DNA of 64,000 nt from an uncultured Lachnospiraceae bacterium (GCA_910585905.1 CAJUID010000003.1:113861-177860); one strand, 5' to 3'. Positions 1 to 8,177 are shown, counted from the first letter of the stretch. Notes: a model not told the origin generated them from the sequence alone. Program-made: numbers and translations.

Positions 1-1
1 T

Positions 2-169
2 GCCCGTTATGCAGACCAGTTTGAAGTTGGGGCACATGTTCAGCTCTGGGGGCGCATTCAGAGCAGGGAGTACCAGAAAAAAATTGGTGAGGATGAGTAT
101 GAAAAGCGGGTTGCATATGAAGTGTCTGTTAGCAAAATGGAGTATTTATCGGATGAAGACGACGAGTAA
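2..169 (+). CDS. SSB-like protein, C-terminal fragment
   Basis: The first bases continue an open frame from outside the window for 55 codons and end in TAA. The encoded tail reads as the end of an OB-fold single-stranded DNA-binding protein: a V-QLWGRIQSREY strand typical of SSB, then a VSVSKMEYL strand and an acidic end (SDEDDE). It lacks the DDDIPF-type tip of the main replication SSB, so it may be a secondary SSB paralogue. The N-terminal half is outside the window, so the family call rests on about 55 residues. Confidence 0.6.
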   Translation, partial: ARYADQFEVGAHVQLWGRIQSREYQKKIGEDEYEKRVAYEVSVSKMEYLSDEDDE

Positions 170-201
170 AAAAGCTATGGATTTTTCATATGATATGTGA
201 T

Positions 202-257
202 AAAATGGCTAGAGTTGACAATTTGAGAAAATTTGTTATCCTAGCCATTTTCTTTTT
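202..257 (+). terminator. Hairpin terminator after the SSB-like gene
   Basis: A perfect 11-bp inverted repeat (AAAATGGCTAG at 202-212, complement at 241-251) has inner bases that can also pair, and is followed by a T-rich run. It lies 30 bp after the stop codon and fits a Rho-independent terminator. A TTGACA (215-220) with a weak TATCCT 16 bp on (237-242) lies inside it, so a promoter for the next gene may overlap. Confidence 0.7.
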
Positions 258-324
258 TCTTATAGGGAATCGGCTTTTTAAGCCAGAGAAGTGATTTTTG
301 TCTGGCAAAAGGAGGAGGTATATC

Positions 325-822
325 ATGGAGCGGAGAATTGTGCAGGTGTTCTATGGACCAGGGAAGGGGAAAACATCTGCCGCTGTAGGGCAATGCATTC
401 GCGCGGCGAGCCTTGGACAATCTGTAATCATTATACAATTTCTAAAGGGAAAGGACGCAGAGGAACTCAATTTTTTAGAGAGACTGGAACCAGATGTAAA
501 GCTTTTCCGCTTTGAGAAGGAAAAACAGTCTTACAGGGAACTTCTGGCATCTAGACAGAAGGAGGAACGCCAGAATATATTAAATGGTTTTAATTTTGCA
601 AGAAAAGTAATTGATACCGGGGAATGTGATGTTCTGGTACTGGATGAGGTGCTTGGGCTTCCAGAGCTTGGGATTGTATCAGTGGAGGAGATTGTTAACC
701 TGATTCAGCTGCGCTCTGATTACTGCAGGCTAGTTTTGACAGGTAGGGACCTTCCGCCGGGAATTTCTGAGTATGCGGATATTATTTCAAAGATAGATTT
801 GGAGAAGGATTTACTTGGGTAA
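325..822 (+). CDS. cobA: ATP:cob(I)alamin adenosyltransferase, CobA/BtuR family
   Basis: This 165-residue protein has the P-loop near its N-terminus (VFYGPGKGKTSAA) and the later VLDEVLGL and LTGRDLP motifs of the CobA/BtuR/CobO family. The family adenosylates corrinoids (cob(I)alamin or cobyrinic acid diamide) using ATP to make coenzyme B12 forms. The ATG at 325 is chosen because GGAGGAGG lies 6-13 bp before it; the frame is open upstream to a TTG at 298, which lacks a site. It stands alone, with no cobalamin genes beside it, so a role in salvage is an inference. Length is at the short end of the family. Confidence 0.85.
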   Translation: MERRIVQVFYGPGKGKTSAAVGQCIRAASLGQSVIIIQFLKGKDAEELNFLERLEPDVKLFRFEKEKQSYRELLASRQKEERQNILNGFNFARKVIDTGECDVLVLDEVLGLPELGIVSVEEIVNLIQLRSDYCRLVLTGRDLPPGISEYADIISKIDLEKDLLG

Positions 823-1120
823 GTAAGGAATTGGTTTATGGTGCGTAGAACTGTGGGCAGATTTTTGAATAGAAATCAGGGATTTGCTGCAAAACAAATA
901 AGGGCAGGCAATGTTTGGGCAGTTTTTTGGATTTGTTAAAGATTGTTTTGTAAATAGTATGAATCATGAGAACTGTTCTAACACAGGTGTTTCTATATAT
1001 ACATATAATTTAATTATATGATACTATGGTCAAAAGCAGATAGCAATCCGTAGTATCAGTTGGGGTAAACTATTTTTTGGCCTCAACATTATTATAGGAG
1101 GATACAAGGAGGAGATAAGA
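823..1120. other. Intergenic region upstream of dapA
   Basis: No gene is seen in this 298-bp gap. It is AT-rich in its second half (around 995-1030), where a dapA promoter is likely, but no clean -35/-10 pair could be assigned. No lysine riboswitch or T-box core was recognised by eye. Confidence 0.4.
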
Positions 1121-2014
1121 ATGTCTATTTTTACAGGCGCAGGTGTGGCATTGATTACACCAATGTATGATGATGGTTCTATCAATTATGATGAGATGGA
1201 ACAGATTATCAATGATCAGGTTGCAAACGGGACAGATGCTATTATTATATGTGGTACAACAGGGGAAGCATCTACAATGAGCCATGAAGAGCATATTGAG
1301 ACGATTAGGGCATGTGTGGAGATGACGAAAAAGCGGGTTCCGGTGGTTGCAGGGACAGGATCTAACTGCACGGCGACAGCTGTATATCTGTCAAAGGAAG
1401 CGCAAAAAGTTGGCGCTGATGGGCTTTTAGTGGTATCTCCTTATTATAATAAAGCTACACAGAATGGTTTAAAAAAACATTTTACTGAGATTGCTTCAAG
1501 TGTCGATCTACCAATTATTTTATATAATATCCAGGGGCGTACTGGTCTAAATATTCAGCCAAAGACAATTGCGGATTTGGTGAATGATGTTCCTAATATT
1601 GTGGGAGTTAAGGAGGCATCTGGCGATATCTCCCAGATTGCACAGATTTTTTCCCTGACACAGGGGGATATTGATGTGTATTCTGGAAACGATGATCAGA
1701 TTTTTCCGATTGTTGCATATGGAGGAAAGGGAGTTATCTCCGTTCTGTCCCATATTGTCCCAAGGGATACACATGATATTGTGGCGAAATTTATGGAAGG
1801 CGATATCGAAGGGAGCAGGGCGCTTCAGTTGAAGTATATTCCTCTGGTTAAGGCTCTTTTTAGCGAGGTAAATCCGATTCCGGTAAAGGCTGCAATGAAT
1901 ATGATGGGATATAAGGTGGGTTCCCTGAGAATGCCTTTGACGGAAATGGAAAAGAAAAATAAGGAGGTACTCCGTCAGGCAATGCTGGATGCAGGAGTTC
2001 AGGTTGTAGATTGA
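1121..2014 (+). CDS. dapA: 4-hydroxy-tetrahydrodipicolinate synthase
   Basis: This 297-residue protein condenses pyruvate with aspartate semialdehyde, the first committed step to diaminopimelate and lysine. It shows the GTTGEAST loop near residues 46-53, the catalytic Tyr in LYNIQGRTG (near 135) and the Schiff-base lysine in VGVKEASGD (near 163). Length is normal for the family. The start has AAGGAGGAGA just upstream. dapB follows, but a terminator stands between them, so the two may be only partly co-transcribed. Confidence 0.96.
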   Translation: MSIFTGAGVALITPMYDDGSINYDEMEQIINDQVANGTDAIIICGTTGEASTMSHEEHIETIRACVEMTKKRVPVVAGTGSNCTATAVYLSKEAQKVGADGLLVVSPYYNKATQNGLKKHFTEIASSVDLPIILYNIQGRTGLNIQPKTIADLVNDVPNIVGVKEASGDISQIAQIFSLTQGDIDVYSGNDDQIFPIVAYGGKGVISVLSHIVPRDTHDIVAKFMEGDIEGSRALQLKYIPLVKALFSEVNPIPVKAAMNMMGYKVGSLRMPLTEMEKKNKEVLRQAMLDAGVQVVD

Positions 2015-2022
2015 GTTAATTA

Positions 2023-2050
2023 GGGCACCGGCTAGGTGGTGCCCTTTTTT
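2023..2050 (+). terminator. Rho-independent terminator after dapA
   Basis: GGGCACC (2023-2029) pairs with GGTGCCC (2038-2044) across an 8-base loop and is followed by six T. The same arm sequence is used in the terminator after the DUF4190 gene at 6,067. Confidence 0.85.
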
Positions 2051-2101
2051 AATATGATTCTATAGAGTATCAAAAGAAACGAAGGAAAGGAAGTTTTAAG
2101 T

Positions 2102-2857
2102 ATGTCAAAGATTATTTTAGTGGGCTGCAATGGGCGGATGGGACAGATGATTACCGGGCTGGCAGCGGAGGATGATTCTGTAGAGATTGTAGCAGGTGTG
2201 GATATCGCAGATAACAGGATTAATGTCTATCCAGTATTTACGGATATCACAGAGTGCGATGCCAAGGCAGATGTGATTATTAATTTTTCATCACCAAAGG
2301 GGATTGAAAAGGTGATTGATTATGCTGTGGACAGGCAAATTCCACTGGTAGAGTGTTCAACCGGCTTGTCAGAGAAGCAGACGGCATATTTAAAAGAGGC
2401 GGGGAAAAAGGTTGCAGTGCTGCGTTCTGCCAATATGTCAGTGGGTGTGAACCTTCTGTTGAAATTAGTTAAGGAGGCAGCAAAAAGGCTGGCAGATGAA
2501 GGATTTGACATTGAGATTGTAGAAAAACATCATAACCAAAAGTTAGATGCGCCGTCTGGAACTGCCTTGGCGCTTGCAGACTCCATTAATGAGGCGATGG
2601 ACAACCAGTATGAATATGTTTACGACCGTTCCCAGGTGCGCCAGAAGAGGGAAAAGAAGGAACTAGGTATTTCAGCAGTACGCGGTGGGACTATTGTAGG
2701 AGAGCATGATGTTATTTTTGCAGGTTCTGACGAGGTGGTTACATTTTCTCATACTGCATACTCAAGAGGGGTATTTGCCAAGGGCTCCCTTGTGGCAGCA
2801 AAATATCTGACAGGAAAGGGCGCTGGTCTTTATGATATGGCAGATGTGTTGCAGTGA
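2102..2857 (+). CDS. dapB: 4-hydroxy-tetrahydrodipicolinate reductase
   Basis: This 251-residue protein carries the N-terminal Rossmann motif (VGCNGRMGQ) that binds NAD(P)H and the family signature EKHHNQKLDAPSGTAL near residues 140-155, which contains the catalytic His pair and the substrate-binding Lys. It reduces the dapA product in the lysine/diaminopimelate pathway. The start is preceded by GAAAGGAAG. Its TGA overlaps the ATG of the next gene by one base, which suggests translational coupling. Confidence 0.96.
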   Translation: MSKIILVGCNGRMGQMITGLAAEDDSVEIVAGVDIADNRINVYPVFTDITECDAKADVIINFSSPKGIEKVIDYAVDRQIPLVECSTGLSEKQTAYLKEAGKKVAVLRSANMSVGVNLLLKLVKEAAKRLADEGFDIEIVEKHHNQKLDAPSGTALALADSINEAMDNQYEYVYDRSQVRQKREKKELGISAVRGGTIVGEHDVIFAGSDEVVTFSHTAYSRGVFAKGSLVAAKYLTGKGAGLYDMADVLQ

Positions 2858-3288
2858 TGGAGTTATCAACAGAAAATATCATTGATCTTATATTGGCTGC
2901 GTTTTTCTTGTGCATGATTGCGAGGGGCTGGTTTATGGGGCTGGCTTTTCAGGCTGCGAGGCTGGCAGCTTTGGCTGGAGCGGGGATTATTTCGTTTATT
3001 ATGGCGAATGTAGTAGGGATTCCGCTGTTATCAGGGCTTTTCTTTTTTATTACCTTTGTGTTATTCTTACAAGTAGTAAAGGTAGTTAAGATTGTTGACC
3101 AGATTCCCTTGATTGGGACGTTGGATAAGGCAGGAGGTGCGTTGGCAGGTTTTTTCTTTGCCTTTCTAGCTTGCTATTTTTTATTTCATTTTCTAAGTAT
3201 GGCAGTGCCGCAGGAAGTTTGGAATCAATGGGGGTTGACGCGGGCTGCGGTAGGTAAGTCATATTTGTTGCAGGCTTTTCTTCGGTAA
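2857..3288 (+). CDS. CvpA-family membrane protein
   Basis: This 143-residue, very hydrophobic protein has about four predicted membrane segments and an amphipathic stretch (IPLIGTLDKAGGALAGFFFA) resembling the conserved VIG-x-LDR-x-GG-x-x-G region of the CvpA (colicin V production) family. The ATG at 2857 shares a base with the dapB stop; a GTG at 2854 is possible. The family's function is not settled, with envelope integrity roles reported in other bacteria. The coupling with dapB is seen directly; the functional link is not known. Confidence 0.65.
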   Translation: MELSTENIIDLILAAFFLCMIARGWFMGLAFQAARLAALAGAGIISFIMANVVGIPLLSGLFFFITFVLFLQVVKVVKIVDQIPLIGTLDKAGGALAGFFFAFLACYFLFHFLSMAVPQEVWNQWGLTRAAVGKSYLLQAFLR

Positions 3289-3309
3289 GGCGTGTTTTAT
3301 AGGATTGTT

Positions 3310-3945
3310 ATGAATAAAGTGAATTATCAGTTAGAGTTGGATAAAATAATTGACAGTATTACGGCGGATGGGATCACACCAACCCTTTTGATGCATAGTT
3401 GCTGTGCACCTTGTAGCAGCTATTGCCTAAGTTATCTGGCAGAGTATTTTTCCATTACGGTTTTGTATTATAACCCTAATATATCGCCGAAGGAAGAGTA
3501 TGACAAAAGAGTGCAGGAGCAGATTCGCCTAATTGGAGAATTGTCATTAAAGAATAAGGTGCGTTTTATAGAAGGGAACTATGAACCGGAGCGTTTTTAT
3601 CAGATGGCGGAGGGAATGGAGCATTTACCGGAGGGTGGTGAACGCTGTTTTGCCTGCTATAGGCTGCGCCAGAGAGAGGCGGCCAGATATGCAAAGGAAC
3701 ATGGGTTTGACTATTTTACAACAACACTATCGGTTAGTCCGCATAAGAATGCTCAAAAATTAAATGAGATTGGACTTTCTCTTGCAGAGGAGTTTCAGAT
3801 TCCTTATTTGGTATCGGATTTTAAAAAGAGGGGCGGGTATCAAAAGTCGATTGAATATTCGAGAGCGTACCATCTGTACAGGCAGAATTATTGTGGATGT
3901 GAGTTTAGTAAAAGGCAGGCGGAAGAGCTAGTATCAAGGCATTGA
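3310..3945 (+). CDS. queH: Epoxyqueuosine reductase QueH
   Basis: This 211-residue protein has the Cys pairs typical of the QueH (former DUF208) family: LMHSCCAPCSS near residue 28, CFACYRLR near 110 and NYCGCEFSK near the C-terminus, plus the conserved TTTLSVSPHKN stretch. QueH carries out the last step of queuosine synthesis in tRNA, reducing epoxyqueuosine. The ATG at 3310 is preferred over an upstream GTG (3292) because of the spacing from a short AGGA. It sits in the dapB-cvpA run with only a 21-bp gap. Confidence 0.9.
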   Translation: MNKVNYQLELDKIIDSITADGITPTLLMHSCCAPCSSYCLSYLAEYFSITVLYYNPNISPKEEYDKRVQEQIRLIGELSLKNKVRFIEGNYEPERFYQMAEGMEHLPEGGERCFACYRLRQREAARYAKEHGFDYFTTTLSVSPHKNAQKLNEIGLSLAEEFQIPYLVSDFKKRGGYQKSIEYSRAYHLYRQNYCGCEFSKRQAEELVSRH

Positions 3946-4008
3946 CCGATATTATACTTATAGGAGTTCCGTCTGTGGGATTTGGCGGTGCGCGGGAATG
4001 GAGTGAGA

Positions 4009-4509
4009 ATGGCTGAAATTTGGGATGTGTACGATGAGGAAGGGAAAAAGACTGGCAGGACGATGAGCCGTGGTGTTCCGACGCAAGGTGAATATATGCT
4101 ATGTGTACATGTTTACCTGCATACGCCGGGTGGAAAATTTCTTGTGCAAAAACGCTCGCGGAGTAAGGAAAGCCATCCAGGTGTGTGGGATGTAACCGGC
4201 GGTGCGGTGCTTTGCGGCGAGGAGAGTTTTGATGGTGCGAAGCGGGAGACATTGGAAGAGGTCGGAATTGATATTTCAGATGCCAAGGTACGGTTTGTCG
4301 GGCGGGTTAAGAAGAAAAAGAGCTTTGCAGATGTTTATTTTGTAGAGAAAGACTTCGATATCAGGGATTGTGTGCTGCAGAAAGAAGAGGTAGAGGAAGT
4401 ACGTCTGGTAGACAGGAAAGAATTGCTGGAATTACAGATGAATGACAGGTTGCGCGATGCCGCATATATGGAAGTAATAGAAACAGCTGTGAGACAGATG
4501 GGTGTATAA
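4009..4509 (+). CDS. Nudix hydrolase
   Basis: This 166-residue protein contains a full Nudix box (G-x5-E-x7-RE-x-x-EE-x-G, read as GAVLCGEESFDGAKRETLEE). One position normally hydrophobic is Thr. The N-terminal EIWDVYDEEGKKTG pattern and the VHVYLHTPGGKFLVQKRS strand resemble the isopentenyl-diphosphate isomerase-like Nudix subgroup that is often called a general NUDIX domain protein. The substrate cannot be told from sequence. Start chosen from GGAG upstream of 4009; an in-frame upstream TTG at 3982 is less likely. Confidence 0.8.
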   Translation: MAEIWDVYDEEGKKTGRTMSRGVPTQGEYMLCVHVYLHTPGGKFLVQKRSRSKESHPGVWDVTGGAVLCGEESFDGAKRETLEEVGIDISDAKVRFVGRVKKKKSFADVYFVEKDFDIRDCVLQKEEVEEVRLVDRKELLELQMNDRLRDAAYMEVIETAVRQMGV

Positions 4510-4553
4510 GGGGAATTGGAAACACATAAGACATGCAAATTTTAGTTCAGATT

Positions 4554-4601
4554 GAAGCGAAGTATAGAGTGAATGCCCCACTGCTTGCAGTGGGGTTTAT
4601 T
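4554..4601 (+). terminator. Terminator-like hairpin, degenerate copy of the 150-bp repeat end
   Basis: CCCCACTG (4576-4583) pairs with CAGTGGGG (4588-4595) with a CTTG loop and a following T-rich run, so it can end transcription of the Nudix gene. The segment also resembles the last third of the 150-bp repeat at 9,857-10,006 (GAAGC-AAGT, ATGCCCC, GCTTGCAG, GGGGT), so it is probably a decayed piece of that element. Confidence 0.6.
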
Positions 4602-4618
4602 TTAGGAGGAGATTAAAT

Positions 4619-5401
4619 ATGGATGGAGCAAATAATAATGAATTACAGCAATATAATGAAATTACACAGGAAATCATTGAAAAGATAAAGTGTCCTTATC
4701 AGGTATTTCTAGAGAAATGTACAGTGGAGGAAGTCAATACTGCCTATAAAAAAGCGCTTGGCCGCGGACAGAAGGAGGGTTTTGTCCCAATTTTGGTACA
4801 GGCAGATAATACTCTGGCAGAATGGTTAGGAATTTTGGAGGATGAGTCCTACTCCAAGGAAGAAGTGATTGGAAAGGGAAAGATTTCTGGAAAAGACATT
4901 TTGGAGGAGCGCTATGCTCAGTATGTAGAGGACTATGAAGAGGATTTTGGAAGTAGTTCTGGTGACAATTCAGCTTCAGAAGAATTAATCGGTGTGATGG
5001 AGGACGGGGAGGAGATTAATTATCTCACGTCTTTTGCTAAATTTTCAGGTGAAGGAATTGTGGAGACTATTCTATTTGAAATTCCGGTTAAGAATCCTTG
5101 GGAAGTTATTGCGTGGATGCCGATGGGTGGCTGGAATGAGTGCCCAGAAGCTTCTGATATGATGGCAGTTTGCCGTTATTGGTATGAGGAATATGGCGCT
5201 GTACCAGCGGCATTTTCACATGACGAGGTAGAGTTTTTGCTAGAAAAGCCTATAGAGGATGAAGAGATGGCTTGGAAGCTTGCAAAGGAACATTATGCAT
5301 TTTGCCCAGACAGGGTAGACCAGGGGACCAGAAATGGTACGATTGGGGAAGTCGCTGATTCAATCCGTATGTCTGAGGTATGGTATTTTTGGTGGGATTA
5401 A
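4619..5401 (+). CDS. DUF4253 domain protein
   Basis: This 260-residue soluble protein has an acidic N-terminal half and a C-terminal part matching the DUF4253 pattern: IAWMPMGGWNECP, then YWYEEYGAVPAAF, and a final LAKEHYAFCPD near residue 225. The family has no known function but is often seen near toxin/immunity genes. The N-terminal region resembles a small stand-alone helper domain. The start has a strong TAGGAGGAGATT site. It appears to form its own transcription unit, with a hairpin before it and a promoter after it. Confidence 0.7.
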   Translation: MDGANNNELQQYNEITQEIIEKIKCPYQVFLEKCTVEEVNTAYKKALGRGQKEGFVPILVQADNTLAEWLGILEDESYSKEEVIGKGKISGKDILEERYAQYVEDYEEDFGSSSGDNSASEELIGVMEDGEEINYLTSFAKFSGEGIVETILFEIPVKNPWEVIAWMPMGGWNECPEASDMMAVCRYWYEEYGAVPAAFSHDEVEFLLEKPIEDEEMAWKLAKEHYAFCPDRVDQGTRNGTIGEVADSIRMSEVWYFWWD

Positions 5402-5436
5402 GTGAAACAGGGTAAGAAATGAAAATTTGCCATAGT

Positions 5437-5465
5437 TTGCAAATTTATCTTTAATGTGATACAAT
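5437..5465 (+). promoter_or_regulatory. Sigma-A-type promoter for the DUF4190 gene
   Basis: TTGCAA (5437-5442) and TACAAT (5460-5465) are separated by exactly 17 bp, 80 bp before the next start codon. Inferred from consensus only. Confidence 0.6.
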
Positions 5466-5544
5466 TATAGCATTGTTGCTGGCTGCGGTTCTGATAAATG
5501 GACTGTAGTTAAAACTATGTAAGTAGTGCAAGGAGGTTTCTTCA

Positions 5545-6003
5545 ATGGAAAATAATGAAAATGAAATCCAGAATAATTCAAATGCGGGAAATGATAATGG
5601 ATTTACGCAGGGGTCTGACCCATTTGCAAATGTAAACAATAATGGTTATACGCAGGCTCCAAACAATGGCTATAATATGAATGGCCAGCCGATGGGCAAC
5701 CCATACGGTCAACCACCGCAGGAGCAGGGAGGCCAGGGCATGGCAATTGCCGGGATGGTGCTTGGCATTATCTCGCTGGTATGTTGTTGTTCAGGTTATT
5801 TTGCGCTGGTAATCGGCATTGTTGGTTTTGTGTTATCGTTAATTGTGCTTGTGCAGAAAAAGCCTGGCAAAGGAATGGCGATTGCGGGTATTATCTGCGC
5901 TTCGATTGCGGTGATTACTATTTTAGCTCTTATGATGATCGGACGTTCTGTAAGTACAGATGAGTTGCAGAGAATGTTGCAGGAAATTCAGAACGCTCAG
6001 TAG
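5545..6003 (+). CDS. DUF4190 domain membrane protein
   Basis: This 152-residue protein has a low-complexity Asn/Gly/Pro/Gln-rich cytoplasmic-like N-terminus (residues 1-65) followed by two hydrophobic segments separated by a short loop (KKPGKGMA), the layout of DUF4190 proteins. A cluster of Cys (VCCCSG) lies in the first membrane segment. No catalytic motif is seen. The family is common in Gram-positive bacteria and its role is unknown. The start has GGAGGTTTC upstream and its own promoter. Confidence 0.7.
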   Translation: MENNENEIQNNSNAGNDNGFTQGSDPFANVNNNGYTQAPNNGYNMNGQPMGNPYGQPPQEQGGQGMAIAGMVLGIISLVCCCSGYFALVIGIVGFVLSLIVLVQKKPGKGMAIAGIICASIAVITILALMMIGRSVSTDELQRMLQEIQNAQ

Positions 6004-6066
6004 TAGGAGAAGTAAATATTTTATGTATGTCTAGAACATATTTTTGAGATTAGAACATATTATTAT

Positions 6067-6094
6067 AGGGCACCATGTAAGTGGTGCCCTTTTT
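6067..6094 (+). terminator. Rho-independent terminator after the DUF4190 gene
   Basis: AGGGCACCA (6067-6075) pairs with TGGTGCCCT (6082-6090), followed by five T. It shares its arm sequence with the dapA terminator. Confidence 0.85.
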
Positions 6095-6183
6095 GAATCT
6101 TGTGATAAGTTTTCTTGTGCCGTGGCTCAGAAACGTTGAATATCCAGATAAAAAATGTTTTGGAACATTCCTTTAGCGGCTTG

Positions 6184-6444
6184 TTAAATAAAGTGATAGA
6201 TTAGGATGCCAAGAATAACGCCAAGAATGCTTCCAATGGTTATCTTTATGGATAGCGCAAATGTTAGCACCAATACGCCTAAATCTAATGTTAGGGGCTT
6301 TGTGAGACCGAACTTCTGGCCAAAATTTAGCCAGGAAAATCCAGGCAGTCCTGCTGTCATCTGTGCAATAAAGCTGCCAAGCACGATTCCAGCCAAAAGC
6401 AACAAGAAAAGTGCCCAATTATTTTTTCCAACATTTTTTCCCAT
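6184..6444 (-). CDS. DUF4321 domain membrane protein
   Basis: This 86-residue protein begins MGKNVGKNNW and has two hydrophobic segments (LFLLLLAGIVLGSFIA near residues 12-30 and a C-terminal one near 55-86), matching DUF4321. Its function is not known. The start at 6444 is chosen because GGAGG lies just upstream on the minus strand; the reading frame stays open for 41 more codons, which instead cover a structured leader. It is encoded on the opposite strand to its neighbours. Confidence 0.75.
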   Translation of the reverse strand: MGKNVGKNNWALFLLLLAGIVLGSFIAQMTAGLPGFSWLNFGQKFGLTKPLTLDLGVLVLTFALSIKITIGSILGVILGILIYHFI

Positions 6445-6457
6445 AATAATCCTCCAT

Positions 6458-6569
6458 GCCGCCTTAGGCGGCTTAAATAGTGATGAAAAATGCTGATTTT
6501 GCATTTTTCCTGTGTGAAATTTAATATATCTTAGGTAGCTTTTTGCTGCCTTAGATATATTTTTCACAC
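6458..6569 (-). promoter_or_regulatory. Three stacked hairpins in the leader of the DUF4321 gene
   Basis: Reading toward the gene: a long imperfect stem with outer arms 6512-6519/6562-6569, a perfect 9-bp stem with arms 6485-6493/6501-6509, and GCCGCC-TTA-GGCGGC at 6458-6472, which ends a few bases from the ribosome binding site. These could act as an attenuator or translation control. No known riboswitch family was recognised. Confidence 0.5.
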
Positions 6570-6705
6570 TATCTCCATTTCTTTTGAAGTTAAGTAACTG
6601 TAATATGTATCCAGCTCTTTTCTAAAAATAACTGTGAATAGTAACATTATAGTGAATAATGTTTTTTTCGTCAAATGAAAAGCTCTTTTAAATTCAATTA
6701 AATTG

Positions 6706-6714
6706 TGTTATACT
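6706..6714 (+). promoter_or_regulatory. Extended -10 promoter upstream of the LCP gene
   Basis: A TG-T-TATACT extended -10 element is present, with only a weak -35. The transcript would have a leader of about 140 bases before the LCP start codon. The 418-bp gap between the DUF4321 start and this gene holds only this element and the DUF4321 leader. Confidence 0.5.
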
Positions 6715-6862
6715 GTTTCTGTTCTTGGCTTATTTCAGAAAAGGGACAAACTCCTCGTACTTGTACAAAGGGGTGTTTATTTTCAGAAATTGGCTGAAAT
6801 TGGCAGGCAGAGGGATTTTGGGGACTGTTCTATAGGACATTCCTTGGTAAGGGGGAAAAGAT

Positions 6863-7933
6863 ATGTGGAAAAAGATATTGCTGGGGTTTCTGTTAATACT
6901 TAGCGCTGTATTAGGCTTTGGCGTGGCCAAGGTTGAAAGTACAATGAAAAACACTTTGAATCATGTAAAAAGGGACAAGGATGCTGCACTGAGCAAGGTA
7001 GATTTGAGTGGTATTCATGTAGAATCGGATGATGATATTGTAAATATCCTGTTAATCGGCGATGATTACCGAAAGGAAAAGTTGTATTCTGCTGCTGGTC
7101 TGCCGGATGTTATGATGATTGCTACAATGGATAAAAAGCATAATACATTGAAGTTGTCTTCTCTGATGCGTGATACTCTGGTAAATGTGGCAGGGGAGGA
7201 CAAATTAAAGAAGTTAAATGCTTCTTGTGCAAATGGCGGTGGCGTGAAAAATCTGTATAAAACAATTGCACAAAACTTTAATATTAAGCTGGATGGCTAT
7301 GTTAAGGTAGGGTTTGATGCGTTTGAAAAGGTAGTAAACGCAGTAGGCGGAGTAAAAATTGAAGTTACAGACACAGAAGCAAGATATTTAAATATGACGA
7401 ATTACATACGTAAAAAGAAAAATCGTAAAATAAAAGTTGGAAAACAACGTCTAAATGGGGACCAGGCGCTGGCATATTGCCGCATCCGAAAAGGATATGA
7501 TAAGATCGGAGAACCTGTAAGAACGGCAAACGGATTAGTTGATGACTATGGCCGGACATGGCGTCAGCGTACCGTGATCAGTTCAGCCTTTGATGAGATG
7601 AAGAAGCTTCCGCTGCCAGAATGGATTGGTGTCGCCAATAAAGTTCTCTCTAGCGTGGAAACAGATTTGGATAATGATGCAATTCTATCTTATATAAAGG
7701 ATGTGGTCTGGATGGGAACAACAGATATTCATCAGCTGCAGATTCCAAACAATGAATATTTCCGGGATGGAAATACAAAGGAGAATCCAAATGAGTTCCC
7801 AGACTGCCAGGGACAGTGCCTTGTACCGACAAACGGCGTATCAGGCATGTTTGATCCATCAGAAAATGCGAAGATATTAAGGCAGTTTGTGTTTAAGTTT
7901 GATGGCAATGGTGAATTTAGTTATCAAAAGTAG
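6863..7933 (+). CDS. LytR-CpsA-Psr (LCP) family glycopolymer transferase
   Basis: This 356-residue protein has one N-terminal membrane anchor (residues 3-24) and an extracellular LCP domain with the hallmark segments NILLIGDD, DVMMIATMD, LSSLMRDTLV, KLNASCANGGG and later QALAYCRIRKG...RTWRQRTV. LCP enzymes move lipid-linked glycopolymers such as teichoic acid or capsule onto peptidoglycan. The Asp and Arg residues that hold the pyrophosphate lipid are present. The start has AAGGGGGA upstream. It may act on the polymer made by the 12-45 kb locus; that link is inference. Confidence 0.88.
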   Translation: MWKKILLGFLLILSAVLGFGVAKVESTMKNTLNHVKRDKDAALSKVDLSGIHVESDDDIVNILLIGDDYRKEKLYSAAGLPDVMMIATMDKKHNTLKLSSLMRDTLVNVAGEDKLKKLNASCANGGGVKNLYKTIAQNFNIKLDGYVKVGFDAFEKVVNAVGGVKIEVTDTEARYLNMTNYIRKKKNRKIKVGKQRLNGDQALAYCRIRKGYDKIGEPVRTANGLVDDYGRTWRQRTVISSAFDEMKKLPLPEWIGVANKVLSSVETDLDNDAILSYIKDVVWMGTTDIHQLQIPNNEYFRDGNTKENPNEFPDCQGQCLVPTNGVSGMFDPSENAKILRQFVFKFDGNGEFSYQK

Positions 7934-7973
7934 AAATTAGAAATACTCACTTTATGTAGTTTATATTAATGAT

Positions 7974-8007
7974 AAGTTTGCGCCCGCGCGCTGCCTGCCG
8001 CAAACTT
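7974..8007 (+). other. Hairpin between the LCP gene and fhs
   Basis: AAGTTTGCG (7974-7982) pairs with CGCAAACTT (7999-8007) across a GC-rich 16-base loop. There is no T-run, so it is not a classic terminator. Confidence 0.45.
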
Positions 8008-8097
8008 TATATATGCAGCGCAGGAATGGAGATGGCTTGTGCTGGCATAGCCGGCATGATTGAAAGGGTGAAAGAAAAAAAGAAGGAAGGACAAAAT

Positions 8098-8165
8098 GCA
8101 AACACACATCTTTCACTCCTAGTGTTTGCGCCTTAAATGAAAATGTCCGCATTTTCGCTTGAGGC
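8098..8165 (+). promoter_or_regulatory. Two adjacent hairpins in the fhs leader
   Basis: GCAAACAC (8098-8105) pairs with GTGTTTGC (8122-8129). It is followed at once by a 16-bp imperfect stem (8130-8145 with 8150-8165, loop TCCG). The 3' arm of the second stem contains GAGG, the only Shine-Dalgarno-like sequence before fhs, so folding could limit translation. No match to the THF riboswitch was seen. Confidence 0.45.
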
Positions 8166-8177
8166 TTGGTGCAAATT

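Noticed and set aside
9..200. 63-codon plus-strand frame at the window start
   Set aside because: It overlaps in another frame the SSB-like tail (2-169), which has recognisable protein motifs.
823..1120. Possible lysine riboswitch before dapA
   Set aside because: None of the conserved lysine-riboswitch segments could be recognised.
1070..1294. Minus-strand frame over the dapA start
   Set aside because: It is a shadow of dapA.
6173..6418. Second minus-strand frame overlapping the DUF4321 gene
   Set aside because: It is a frame shadow of DUF4321, which has the membrane pattern and ribosome binding site.
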